Part shown: positions 8,101-16,117 of the stretch, piece by piece
Layout: each line of letters starts with the position of its first letter
How positions within the stretch are numbered: position 1 is the first letter of the stretch
Assembly (NCBI GenBank): GCA_026989715.1
Contig: JALSIU010000162.1
Coordinates: forward strand, 1 to 19,629
Source of the DNA: Methylomonas sp.
Lineage (GTDB): Bacteria > Pseudomonadota > Gammaproteobacteria > Methylococcales > Methylomonadaceae
Reading direction: 5' to 3'
DNA: 19,629 bases
Translations under genes and position numbers: made by a program
The notes under the pieces: generated by a model
What the model was told of the DNA's origin: nothing
The model's database searches: none
Seen by the model: the letters and a program-made list of their open reading frames with translations, nothing else

Positions 8101-8617
8101 ATCAATACGTTACCAAACCATCTTACTCGGTACACTCATAGCACTAAGTGCTTGTACAAAAACCGCAACACCCAATTTGTACGAGGAAAACTTTATGCAC
8201 TATGACACCAGTAGCAAACAGGTGCATTTTGAATTAATTGCCGCGAAAAATGCCAATAATAATGGTTATAATTACAATGGTTATTACCAAAATGCAGTGA
8301 CCTTAAAAGTCCCGGCAGGCTGGATAATCAGCATTACATTTATTAACCGCGATGCTAATGCGCCGCATTCAATCGTGCTTACCCCAGCATTTTCCCAGAA
8401 TGATATTCCTGATGAACAAACCGGTGAATTTGCTATTATCAACCGCGCTTACACTGAAGTTTTACATGCCAATGAACAAGAAACCATTTCCTTTCCAGCG
8501 AAAGAAGGCCGCTATTGGCTATTTTGTGGTGTCAAAAGGCATGGCATTGACGGCATGTGGATTCCTTTAACTGTTGAGCGCGACTTACAGATTCCTGCTC
8601 TCCATTTTAGGCAGTAA
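8093..8617 (+). CDS. Sulfocyanin-like type 1 copper lipoprotein
   Basis: A 174-residue predicted lipoprotein. The signal is MIKSIRYQ plus a hydrophobic stretch and lipobox LSAC, with C21 the lipidated cysteine; residue 22 is Thr, which favours outer-membrane sorting. A linker and an Asn/Tyr-rich segment (53-67, NGYNYNGYYQN) precede a cupredoxin domain: TLKVPAGWIISITFIN (70-85), NAPHSIVL with H92, and WLFCGVKRHGIDGMW with C145, H150 and M155. The H...C-x4-H-x4-M pattern is the complete ligand set of a mononuclear blue-copper site, and the NGY...VPAGW...PHS layout resembles sulfocyanin. Its ATG lies inside the PQQ dehydrogenase's last codons (8-base overlap), so translation is probably coupled. 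I infer that it accepts electrons from that enzyme. It ends 32 bases from convergent mrdB with no clear terminator. Confidence 0.85.
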   Translation: MIKSIRYQTILLGTLIALSACTKTATPNLYEENFMHYDTSSKQVHFELIAAKNANNNGYNYNGYYQNAVTLKVPAGWIISITFINRDANAPHSIVLTPAFSQNDIPDEQTGEFAIINRAYTEVLHANEQETISFPAKEGRYWLFCGVKRHGIDGMWIPLTVERDLQIPALHFRQ

Positions 8618-8649
8618 GAACCGAGAATTTTATCTTTGCAACAAACGCA

Positions 8650-9783
8650 TCAACTAGGCAAAATCTTTTTATGCGTGTGAATAGACATCAAAATGCCAAA
8701 TCCCGCCAACAAAGTCACCATTGAAGTCCCCCCATAACTAATTAAAGGCAGGGGAACACCGACCACCGGCAAAATACCGATCACCATGCCGATATTCACA
8801 AAAACATACACAAAAAAAGTACAAACCAAACTACCCGCCAATAAGCGGCAATAGGTATCCTGTGCTTGTACCGCGATATAAAACCCACGCGCAATAATGC
8901 CAAGGTACAAAATCAATAAGCCAATGCAACCGACTAAGCCAAACTCTTCTGCAAACACGGCAAAAATAAAATCGGTAGAACTTTCCGGTAAAAAATCCAG
9001 CTGTGACTGCGTATTTTCCTGCCACCCTTTACCATTCACCCCCCCCGACCCAATCGCAATTTTAGATTGAATAATATGGTATCCCTTCCCCATAGGGTCT
9101 GCTTCAGGGTTTAAAAAAGTCAGCACCCTGTCTTTTTGGTACTCCCGCATAAAAAAATGCCAATAAATGGGGGTAAAAGCCATGAAACCGGTAGCTGAAC
9201 TTAATAAAAACCGCCATGAAATGCCGGCAAAATACAGCACAAAAACACCTGAACTGGCCACCAATAGCGATGTGCCTAAATCCGGCTGACGTACGATTAA
9301 TAAGGTAGGTAGCAAGATAAAAGCCGTGGCCACCACAATATGATACCAACGTGGTGGTATATCATGCCCCGACAAATACCAAGCCAACATCATCGGGGTG
9401 GTGATTTTAATCATTTCAGAAGGCTGAAAACGAAATACGCCCAAATCCAACCAACGCTGCGCTCCCTTGCCGACATCACCCACTAAAAGAACGGCGGCTA
9501 ATAATACAACGCCTACTCCATATAATGGGATGGAGTAACGCTGAAATTGGCGTGGATCTATATGTGCCAAAACAACCATCAAGCCGCCGGCCACTCCCAT
9601 ACGCACAGCCTGTCGTATCAGTAAGGCCGTTTCTTTATTACCTGTACTATAAAGCATCATAAAACTGATGGTCAGCAGCAACAGCAAACCGATTAACAAA
9701 GGAATATCAATATGTAAACGCCTTAATAAACGTCCTAATAATGAATGTTCTTTAAATTGCTCAGGTCTTAGTTCTACCTTCAT
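8650..9783 (-). CDS. mrdB: RodA, SEDS peptidoglycan glycosyltransferase of the elongasome
   Basis: A 377-residue polytopic membrane protein of the SEDS family that polymerises lipid II during side-wall growth, in complex with PBP2. It has about ten hydrophobic segments; FRFQPSEMIK (117-126) and the large periplasmic loop GSGGVNGKGW followed by TQSQLDFLPESSTDFIFA carry the family residues, with D271 matching E. coli RodA D262, which is essential for catalysis. The C-terminus has GVPLPLISYGGTS, the SEDS signature. It is the last gene of the rod-shape cluster and starts 2 bases after the mrdA stop, so coupled expression is likely. A run of eight cytosines on the + strand (9039-9046) lies in the GSGG codons. 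Length is normal (E. coli 370). Confidence 0.97.
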   Translation of the reverse strand: MKVELRPEQFKEHSLLGRLLRRLHIDIPLLIGLLLLLTISFMMLYSTGNKETALLIRQAVRMGVAGGLMVVLAHIDPRQFQRYSIPLYGVGVVLLAAVLLVGDVGKGAQRWLDLGVFRFQPSEMIKITTPMMLAWYLSGHDIPPRWYHIVVATAFILLPTLLIVRQPDLGTSLLVASSGVFVLYFAGISWRFLLSSATGFMAFTPIYWHFFMREYQKDRVLTFLNPEADPMGKGYHIIQSKIAIGSGGVNGKGWQENTQSQLDFLPESSTDFIFAVFAEEFGLVGCIGLLILYLGIIARGFYIAVQAQDTYCRLLAGSLVCTFFVYVFVNIGMVIGILPVVGVPLPLISYGGTSMVTLLAGFGILMSIHTHKKILPS

Positions 9784-9785
9784 AT

Positions 9786-11624
9786 TTATTTTTCCGCTTT
9801 TAAATACTGCTTGATAACTTGTGCAGCAATCGGCGCGGCAACAGAACTTCCATGACTACCATGCTCCGCAATAACAGCAACCGCTATTTTGGGATTATCC
9901 GCCGGTGCAAACGCAATAAATAAAGCATGGTCACGCATATTGAATTCAATTTCTGCCTCATCATATTCTTCATCTTGTTTGACCGTATACACTTGTGCAG
10001 TCCCTGTTTTACCGGCAATTTGATAATTTATGCCTTTCGCGATACGTTTTGCAGTCCCTTTAGCTGAATGCACAACATGCACCATTGCCGTCATAATATC
10101 CTGTACATTGCTCTTTTTTAAGCCAATGTCACTGACCGGGGCGCGCGTAATGACTGCTGCGTGATCTGCATAAATAATACGCTCAGCCAAATAAGGGGTC
10201 ACCACCTCGCCGTACTTTGCCAACGTGGCCGTCGCCCGCGCCAATTGTATGGGCGTTACCTGTGTAAACCCTTGTCCAATGCCGGTAATTAAGGTTTCTC
10301 CCGGATACCAAGCCTGTTGCCTATGAATACGCTTCCATTCTCGGGATGGTAATAAACCTGATTTTTCTCCTTTTAAATCAATACCTGTTTTTTCTCCAAA
10401 GCCAAAACGATGCAAAAATGCAGATAATTTATCAATGCCCAAAGCCAAAGACATATCATAAAAATACACATCACAAGATTGGGTAATCGCATCATCTAAA
10501 TTAACTGTCCCATGCCCCCATTTTTTCCAATCGCGATATTTATGCGACTTATTAGCGAGCTGATAATAGCCTGGACAAAATAAAGTTTGATGCATATTGG
10601 TTATATTATATTCTAGGCCGGCCAAACCAATAAAAGGCTTTAACGTTGAGCCTGGTGGATACTGCCCACGCAAAACACGATCAAATAAAGGCTTATTTTT
10701 AGAGGTATTCAATGCCTTATAATCAGCATAACTAATTCCCGACACAAATAAATTTGGATCAAAACTGGCTTTACTGACCTGCACCAAGACACCACCTGTT
10801 GCTATATCCAACGCAACCACGGCTCCGTTATAATCTGCTAATGCCTCATAAGCCACGCCCTGCAAGTCTATGTCTAAAGTCAAATAAATATCTGCACCGG
10901 GAACAGGTTCAATTTTACCCAATTCCCTAATAGGCTTACCTTGTGCATTGGTTTCTATTTCCGCATAGCCTGAATGACCACGCAATAATGCCTCATAAGC
11001 ACGTTCAACCCCTGTTTTACCAATAGAATGTACCGCACGATACTCTGCCGAAGAAATTGTTTTTAATTCGCGTTCATTAATACGTCCAACATAGCCCACC
11101 ACATGCGCAGTCAATTCAGCATAAGGGTAATGCCGAATTAAGCGTGCATGAATATCTACACCGGCAAAGGTATGGCGTACAACAGCAAATTTAGCGACCT
11201 CTGTTTCAGTTAATTGCAATAATAAAGGAATGCTATCAAAGTGCTTATAACGTCGTCTCTGTTTTTTAAACGCTGCTATTTTCTCATCGGGAATTGTCAG
11301 TACTTGCTGTAAGCGTGCCAACGTAGCATCCATATCAGTCACTAATTCCGGCGTAATTTCCAAACTATAAGAAGGTAAATTTTGCGCCAAAATATGGCCA
11401 TGTTTATCATAAATAAGCCCGCGCGTAGGCGGCAGTGAACTGACTTTAACCCGGTTATGAGTCGCCATATTATGGTATTTACTATGCCCCATGACTTGCA
11501 AATACACCAAACGGCTGACCAAGCCTGCGGTCAGCAACAATAACAAGACAAATAAAATAACCGTTCGACTTAAGAAAATACGATTTTCTAAAAAACGATC
11601 TTTTAACAGCTGATGACGGCGCAT
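9786..11624 (-). CDS. mrdA: Penicillin-binding protein 2, elongasome transpeptidase
   Basis: A 612-residue class B PBP that cross-links peptidoglycan during elongation together with RodA. There is a short cytoplasmic tail, one membrane anchor (about 20-45), a dimerisation/pedestal domain beginning with NRVKVSSLPPTRGLIYD, and the transpeptidase domain. The catalytic motifs are SxxK at S326-K329 (PPGSTLKPF), the second motif SCD at 383-385, and KTGT at 539-542. ITGIGQGFTQVTPIQLA is the typical class B segment. Length is near E. coli PBP2 (633). It starts with ATG 7 bases after the mreD stop; no strong ribosome-binding site is seen there, which suggests translational coupling to mreD. Confidence 0.97.
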   Translation of the reverse strand: MRRHQLLKDRFLENRIFLSRTVILFVLLLLLTAGLVSRLVYLQVMGHSKYHNMATHNRVKVSSLPPTRGLIYDKHGHILAQNLPSYSLEITPELVTDMDATLARLQQVLTIPDEKIAAFKKQRRRYKHFDSIPLLLQLTETEVAKFAVVRHTFAGVDIHARLIRHYPYAELTAHVVGYVGRINERELKTISSAEYRAVHSIGKTGVERAYEALLRGHSGYAEIETNAQGKPIRELGKIEPVPGADIYLTLDIDLQGVAYEALADYNGAVVALDIATGGVLVQVSKASFDPNLFVSGISYADYKALNTSKNKPLFDRVLRGQYPPGSTLKPFIGLAGLEYNITNMHQTLFCPGYYQLANKSHKYRDWKKWGHGTVNLDDAITQSCDVYFYDMSLALGIDKLSAFLHRFGFGEKTGIDLKGEKSGLLPSREWKRIHRQQAWYPGETLITGIGQGFTQVTPIQLARATATLAKYGEVVTPYLAERIIYADHAAVITRAPVSDIGLKKSNVQDIMTAMVHVVHSAKGTAKRIAKGINYQIAGKTGTAQVYTVKQDEEYDEAEIEFNMRDHALFIAFAPADNPKIAVAVIAEHGSHGSSVAAPIAAQVIKQYLKAEK

Positions 11625-11631
11625 ACAGACA

Positions 11632-12105
11632 CTAGGAAAGACGAATTTTACGCAATACCGTAAACACCACCGGCCACATTAAACCACCGACCAAGACAGG
11701 CAACCAAAAGGAAAGTGGCACAACTTGGTGATTCATGCGCTCTACCCAAAAAGTGAGTATCCGTGCCAGCAATAAAATAGCACCAACAGACAAACTCTGC
11801 TGAATAACCGGAAATTGGCGTAAACGCTTATGTTGTTTAACGGCAATAAAAATACTGACTGCATAAGCTAAGGCATATTGCCCTAAGAGCTGCCCGGTTA
11901 ACACATCTACCAGCAAGCCCACACACCACGCTTTACCCACTCCCGCTGATTCAGGCATTGCAAATGCCCAATAAATCAAGGTCAACAACACCCAATCAGG
12001 TGTTGCAATCAACAGAAACCATGACCATGGAATAATATTAAATGCCATAGACGCTATGATAGTAAGCCAATAAATCAATACAATAGGCAATTTAATCGCT
12101 ATCAC
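11632..12105 (-). CDS. mreD: MreD, rod shape-determining membrane protein
   Basis: A 157-residue hydrophobic protein with five or six predicted membrane helices, close to the family length (E. coli 162). Sequence landmarks are IPWSWFLLIATPDWVLLTLIYW (written as two blocks: IPWSW and PDWVLLTLIYW), and GLLVDVLTGQLLGQYALAY, the conserved MreD segment. MreD works with MreC and MreB in the elongasome; its exact activity is not established. The start is GTG at 12105, inside the 3' end of mreC (14-base overlap), with GAG 8-10 bases upstream as a modest ribosome site. It lies between mreC and mrdA as expected. Confidence 0.93.
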   Translation of the reverse strand: MIAIKLPIVLIYWLTIIASMAFNIIPWSWFLLIATPDWVLLTLIYWAFAMPESAGVGKAWCVGLLVDVLTGQLLGQYALAYAVSIFIAVKQHKRLRQFPVIQQSLSVGAILLLARILTFWVERMNHQVVPLSFWLPVLVGGLMWPVVFTVLRKIRLS

Positions 12106-12964
12106 TGTGTTGCTCGCTTGCCAATTTACCTAAAGGAATCACCTCATTATGACTCCAAACAATCAGTAATTCTCGACTCGTATTCAAAGCCGCTGTCGGT
12201 CTTGCCTCAATCACTGCGAAAGGTTTATCGGGCTGCTCGACAAACGATTCAACCTTAGCCACAGGGTAGCCTTGTGGAAATACGCCGCCTAGTCCCGAGG
12301 TAATTAATAAATCACCGGTAACAATATCAGCATTATTTGGCAAAAAAGGCAAAATCAACTTATTAGACTGGCCACTGCCAATGGCAATCGTATGCAGGCC
12401 ATTACGATTGACCTGTACGGGAATGGCATGGTTAGGATCGGTAATCAAAATAATCTCAGCACTTAAAGGCAGCGCTTTGGCAACTTGCCCAACAATCCCA
12501 TTTTCATCCAAAACAGGCTGCCCTGTATGTACACCAAAACGACTGCCCTTATTAACCACAACGATATGCTCATAAGGAGCCAAGTTCACAGCCATCAACT
12601 CCGTCACTAAAACTTGCTCACCCAACTTAAAAGAACTATCTAATAACGCCCGCAAGCGAATATTTTCTTTCTCCAAAGCCGCAAATTTTAATAACTTAGC
12701 ATTATTAATCAATTGCTGGCGTTTTAAAATCGCATTTTCATGCAATAATTCCTCATAGCTACCAACGGAGTCCAACGTATCGCGCACCAGGCGCGAGGGT
12801 ACATCCACCAAGTATTGAATAGGATAAACAAACACAGACAATAAACTACGTAATGGGCTTAATTTGTCAGTATATTTATCAGCAAACAGTAATGAAACCG
12901 ACAAAATCAATACAATAATAAACTGCGTATTAATAGAAGGGCCGGTGGCAAATAAAAGTTTTAT
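12092..12964 (-). CDS. mreC: MreC, rod shape-determining protein (apparent ATA start)
   Basis: A bitopic periplasmic scaffold that binds PBP2 and activates RodA-PBP2. The family C-terminal beta domain is clear (NKGSRFGVHTGQPV, GIVGQV, DPNHAIPVQV, LITSGLGGVFPQGYPVA), and a coiled coil lies around the segment NAILKRQQLINNAKLLKF. The first standard start codon is TTG at 12910, but it lies inside the membrane helix and has no ribosome site. The frame stays open upstream to 12974 and reads KLLFATGPSINTQFII, the normal MreC N-terminus (compare E. coli MKPIFSRGPSLQIR). The expected start position is ATA (12964-12962), 7 bases after AGGG and overlapping the stop of an upstream 35-codon ORF as ATAA. 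I therefore give 290 codons from ATA; a conservative annotation would use 12910 (272 codons). It could be a true non-standard start, a recent mutation or a base-call error. Confidence 0.93.
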   Translation of the reverse strand: MKLLFATGPSINTQFIIVLILSVSLLFADKYTDKLSPLRSLLSVFVYPIQYLVDVPSRLVRDTLDSVGSYEELLHENAILKRQQLINNAKLLKFAALEKENIRLRALLDSSFKLGEQVLVTELMAVNLAPYEHIVVVNKGSRFGVHTGQPVLDENGIVGQVAKALPLSAEIILITDPNHAIPVQVNRNGLHTIAIGSGQSNKLILPFLPNNADIVTGDLLITSGLGGVFPQGYPVAKVESFVEQPDKPFAVIEARPTAALNTSRELLIVWSHNEVIPLGKLASEQHSDSD

Positions 12965-13068
12965 AGTCTTACCCTAAAGTGAATAATAATGTAAGCATGC
13001 AACAAACTAAGAGTCATAGAGACAATAAAACCCAGAACCAGACAACAAAATAAGCCGGTTGCAGGCAT
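12961..13068 (-). CDS. Small membrane protein ORF (35 aa) between mreB and mreC
   Basis: I do not recognise this protein. ATG at 13068 is preceded on the coding strand by TTGAGGATTTTATA, with a strong ribosome site GAGG spaced 9 bases from the start. The ORF has 35 codons: MPATG, then a continuous hydrophobic stretch (about residues 6-29, including FCCLVLGFIV and a second methionine at 18), and a basic tail HFRVRL. This suggests a single-pass inner-membrane peptide with the C-terminus cytoplasmic. The TAA stop (12963-12961) overlaps the ATA start of mreC, an arrangement like ATGA coupling. Alternatives are a leader peptide that only couples mreC translation, or a chance ORF. The strong ribosome site and stop-start overlap argue against chance. 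Confidence 0.6.
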   Translation of the reverse strand: MPATGLFCCLVLGFIVSMTLSLLHAYIIIHFRVRL

Positions 13069-13098
13069 TATAAAATCCTCAATCCTAACGACGGGAGC

Positions 13099-13120
13099 AA
13101 GAAAACGCATACGCTTTCTT
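13099..13120 (-). promoter_or_regulatory. Stem-loop in the mreB-mreC spacer
   Basis: On the transcribed strand, AAGAAAGCG-UAUG-CGUUUUCUU folds into a nine-pair hairpin (one G-U pair) 22 bases after the mreB stop. The 3' arm is U-rich but the sequence then continues GCUCCC, so it is at best a weak terminator. It may act as a partial terminator, RNA-stability element or processing site that lets mreB be expressed above mreC and mreD. The function is inferred. Confidence 0.45.
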
Positions 13121-13141
13121 ACCCTGCGCCTGCATAGGTAA

Positions 13142-14185
13142 TTACTCTAAAGAAAAGGCTGACAAACCTTTTTCATCCAGCATTTCCAAAACCATCCCGC
13201 CCCCTCGAGCCACGCATGTTAAAGGGTCATCCGCAATATACACCGGCAAGCCGGTTTCTTCTGCAATCAAACGGTCAATATCTTTTAATAAAGCTCCACC
13301 ACCTGTCAAGACAATGCCGCGTGTTGCAACATCAGCCCCTAGTTCCGGGGGCGTTTGCTCCAGCGCAACTTTCACAGCCCCCACAATGCCGGACAAGGGC
13401 TCCTGTAATGCCTCTAAAATTTCATTACTATTCAAGGTAAAGCCGCGCGGTACACCTTCTGCCAAATTGCGCCCTTTGACTTCAATTTCCATAATTTCAC
13501 TACCGGGATAAGCCGTACCAATTTCCTGCTTAATTCTTTCCGCAGTGGCTTCACCAATTAAAGTACCGTAATTCCTACGCACGTAGTTAATAATCGCCTC
13601 ATCAAATCGGTCACCGCCAATGCGTACTGAAGAAGAATACACAATACCATTTAATGAAATAACCGCCACTTCCGATGTGCCACCGCCAATATCCAATACC
13701 ATCGAACCATGTGCCTCATCTACCGGCAAGCCGGCACCAATCGCGGCCGACATCGGTTCTTCAATCAAATAAACTTCCCGTGCCCCTGCCATTGCCGCCG
13801 ACTCTCTGATAGCACGCCGTTCAACTTGTGTTGAGCCACATGGCACACAAATTAAAATACGCGGACTAGGGCGAAAGACTTTATTTTCATGAACTTTCTT
13901 AATAAATTCACGCAACATGCGCTCAGTCACGGCAAAATCAGCAATCACCCCATCTTTTAATGGACGTATCGCCGTAATATTGCCTGGCGTACGCCCCAAC
14001 ATCAACTTAGCATCTGCACCAACCGCCGCAATCATCTTAGCCCCTCGAACACGGTCTTCTTTAATGGCCACAACCGAAGGCTCGTTTAGGACTATCCCCT
14101 GTCCCGGCATATAAATAAGTGTATTTGCAGTTCCTAAATCAATGGATAAATCATTAGAGAACATCCCACGAATTTTATTAAACAT
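13142..14185 (-). CDS. mreB: MreB, bacterial actin
   Basis: A 347-residue actin-fold ATPase (E. coli 347) that forms membrane-bound filaments directing lateral wall synthesis. The N-terminal amphipathic segment MFNKIRGMF is the membrane anchor. The phosphate-1 loop is SIDLGTANTLIY (14-25), the phosphate-2 loop LDIGGGTSEVAVIS (164-177) with D165, and the adenosine motif LTGGGALLKDID (293-304). EEPMSAAIGAGLP (142-154) carries the hydrolysis-linked glutamate region. ATG at 14185 has AGGA about 10 bases upstream. It is the first gene of the rod cluster and diverges from gatC. The following gene is separated by a longer spacer holding a hairpin and a small ORF. Confidence 0.98.
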   Translation of the reverse strand: MFNKIRGMFSNDLSIDLGTANTLIYMPGQGIVLNEPSVVAIKEDRVRGAKMIAAVGADAKLMLGRTPGNITAIRPLKDGVIADFAVTERMLREFIKKVHENKVFRPSPRILICVPCGSTQVERRAIRESAAMAGAREVYLIEEPMSAAIGAGLPVDEAHGSMVLDIGGGTSEVAVISLNGIVYSSSVRIGGDRFDEAIINYVRRNYGTLIGEATAERIKQEIGTAYPGSEIMEIEVKGRNLAEGVPRGFTLNSNEILEALQEPLSGIVGAVKVALEQTPPELGADVATRGIVLTGGGALLKDIDRLIAEETGLPVYIADDPLTCVARGGGMVLEMLDEKGLSAFSLE

Positions 14186-14354
14186 CTATTCTGAATCCTG
14201 AACGCGTAGAAAATCTTAGTACTTTAACAATCAATAAGGTATTTGGGCAAGATATAAAGTATCATATTGGCGTTATTGCTCTTTTACCGGCACAAAAAAA
14301 GGTCATCCAAAGAGATAAAACCACTTAATAATCCTATTGTTTAATGGAGTTAAA
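14186..14354. promoter_or_regulatory. Divergent mreB/gatC control region
   Basis: These 169 bases separate the two divergent units and must carry both promoters. AT-rich boxes are present, for example TATAAA near 14253 facing gatC and TATGAT on the minus strand nearby, but none has a convincing -35 partner, so I do not assign exact promoters. The gatC ribosome site is GGAG (14346-14349). Confidence 0.4.
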
Positions 14355-14642
14355 ATGTCGTTAACAGCTGATGATGTTAATAAAATAGCGTATTTAGCGC
14401 GTTTGGGAATTGATACCCAAGATACCGAATCTTATGCCAAAGATTTATCAGGCATGTTAGATTTAGTCGCTCAAATGAGCAACATCAACACCGATGATGT
14501 CGCACCGATGGCTCACCCTTTAGATCAAGTCCAACGACTGCGTACGGATGCAGTCAGCGAAACCAATAATCGCGAAGCTTTTCAAAAAATTGCGCCGCAA
14601 GTTGAAGCCGGCCTCTACCTTGTGCCCAAAGTTATCGAATAA
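14355..14642 (+). CDS. gatC: Aspartyl/glutamyl-tRNA amidotransferase subunit C
   Basis: A 95-residue small subunit that holds GatA and GatB together in the tRNA-dependent amidotransferase. Family signatures are DVNKIAYLARLGI near the N-terminus, MLDLVAQMSNINTDDVAPM, and the C-terminal VEAGLYLVPKVIE, which ends as GatC proteins usually do. I chose ATG at 14355, preceded by GGAG 5 bases upstream, over the in-frame TTG at 14337, which would add MFNGVK with no ribosome site. It is the first gene of gatCAB, with gatA 11 bases downstream. Confidence 0.95.
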   Translation: MSLTADDVNKIAYLARLGIDTQDTESYAKDLSGMLDLVAQMSNINTDDVAPMAHPLDQVQRLRTDAVSETNNREAFQKIAPQVEAGLYLVPKVIE

Positions 14643-14653
14643 GGAAATAAATC

Positions 14654-16105
14654 ATGCATACTAAAACAATTGCACAACTGGCAAAAGGCTTGCGTGCCGG
14701 TGATTACTCCAGCCAAGAACTAACTGCGTCATACCTTGCTCGCATAAAACAACATACCGAACTCAACAGTTTTATTACGGTCACAGAAGAGCAAGCGCTC
14801 ACAGTAGCGAAGCAAGCCGATATGGCGCTTGCCACAGGCAACGCACCTTTGTTAACAGGCATTCCCATTGCACATAAAGATATTTTTTGTACGCAAGGTG
14901 TTAAAACCAGCTGTGGTTCAAAAATGCTGGATAACTTTATCGCACCCTATAATGCAACGGTTGTCGAAAAATTGGACACAGCCGGCACGGTATCATTAGG
15001 CAAACTCAATATGGATGAATTCGCAATGGGTTCTTCCAATGAAACCAGCTTTTATGGTGCCGTACACAACCCTTGGGCAAGTAATACCGTTCCGGGGGGG
15101 TCTTCAGGTGGCTCAGCCGCCGCCGTTGCCGCGCGTTTAATCCCCGGAGCCACCGGCACCGATACCGGCGGTTCCATTCGCCAACCGGCGGCTTTATGTG
15201 GCATTACCGGCTTAAAACCTACCTATGGGCGCGTCTCGCGCTTTGGTATGATTGCCTACGCATCTAGCCTAGACCAAGGCGGCCCGATGACACAAACGGC
15301 GGAAGATGCCGCGCTGATGTTGCAAGCGATGGCAGGCTTTGATGCGCAAGACTCCACCAGTGTCGAGCGCGAAGTCCCTGATTACAGTGCCGGCTTAAAC
15401 AATAGCTTACAAGGTTTAAAAATTGGCCTACCCAAAGAATTTTTTGATGACGGCTTAAATAATGACATGGCAAGCTGCATTGAAACGGCCATCAATGAAT
15501 ATAAAAAAATGGGCGCAGAGATTATCGAAGTATCCATGCCGAACTTAAAGCTCGCCATTCCTGCTTACTATGTGATTGCACCGGCTGAATGCTCAGCCAA
15601 TCTTTCGCGTATGGATGGCGTACGTTTTGGGCATCGTTGCACAGACCCTGTTGATTTAAATGACCTCTATATTCGCTCACGCGGCGAAGGTTTTGGCACC
15701 GAAGTCAAACGTCGTATTTTGGTAGGTACTTATGCTTTATCAGAAGGCTATTACGATGCCTACTACATTAAAGCCCAAAAAATACGCCGTTTAATTAGTG
15801 ATGACTTTAAGCGCGCATTACAAGAAGTCGATGTCATTATGGGGCCGGTATCGCCCTCGCCTGCTTTTGGTATTGGCGAAAAAACCAGCGACCCGATTGA
15901 AATGTATTTGGCCGATATTTACACCATTGCCATTAATTTAGCAGGGTTGCCTGCCATGTCCATTCCGGCAGGTTTTATTGACAATAAACCGATTGGCCTA
16001 CAAATTATTGGCAACTACTTTGCGGAAGACAAATTACTCAATGTCGCGCACCAATACCAGCAAGTCACCGACTGGCACCAACAAACACCGCAAGGCTTTG
16101 CGTAA
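14654..16105 (+). CDS. gatA: Aspartyl/glutamyl-tRNA amidotransferase subunit A
   Basis: A 483-residue amidase that releases ammonia from glutamine (or asparagine) to amidate Glu-tRNA(Gln) or Asp-tRNA(Asn) in the GatB site. The Ser-cisSer-Lys triad is visible: K75 in IPIAHKDIF, S150 in PGGSSGGSAAAVAA, and S174 in DTGGSIRQPA. Further amidase-signature segments are GLKPTYGRVSRFG and SLDQGGPMTQ. Length is the family norm. The start has AAGGAA upstream. The gatB ribosome site AAGGAGA overlaps and follows this gene's stop codon, consistent with one operon. A run of seven G (15094-15100) encodes part of the glycine/serine loop. Confidence 0.98.
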   Translation: MHTKTIAQLAKGLRAGDYSSQELTASYLARIKQHTELNSFITVTEEQALTVAKQADMALATGNAPLLTGIPIAHKDIFCTQGVKTSCGSKMLDNFIAPYNATVVEKLDTAGTVSLGKLNMDEFAMGSSNETSFYGAVHNPWASNTVPGGSSGGSAAAVAARLIPGATGTDTGGSIRQPAALCGITGLKPTYGRVSRFGMIAYASSLDQGGPMTQTAEDAALMLQAMAGFDAQDSTSVEREVPDYSAGLNNSLQGLKIGLPKEFFDDGLNNDMASCIETAINEYKKMGAEIIEVSMPNLKLAIPAYYVIAPAECSANLSRMDGVRFGHRCTDPVDLNDLYIRSRGEGFGTEVKRRILVGTYALSEGYYDAYYIKAQKIRRLISDDFKRALQEVDVIMGPVSPSPAFGIGEKTSDPIEMYLADIYTIAINLAGLPAMSIPAGFIDNKPIGLQIIGNYFAEDKLLNVAHQYQQVTDWHQQTPQGFA

Positions 16106-16117
16106 GGAGATAAGATT

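Noticed and set aside
8618..8649. Bidirectional terminator between the copper lipoprotein and mrdB
   Set aside because: The best pairing (ACGCAT/ATGCGT) reaches into mrdB, has a 20-base loop and no proper T-run.
9039..9046. Homopolymer of eight C (G8 in mrdB), with G7 runs at 7747-7753 and 15094-15100, as possible phase-variation tracts
   Set aside because: All lie inside conserved glycine codons of core or enzyme genes; slippage would destroy essential proteins, so switching is implausible. They are better seen as points to check for sequencing error.
13085..13135. 16-codon ORF right after mreB
   Set aside because: Weak ribosome site and the ORF coincides with a hairpin; composition looks like a by-product of the structure.
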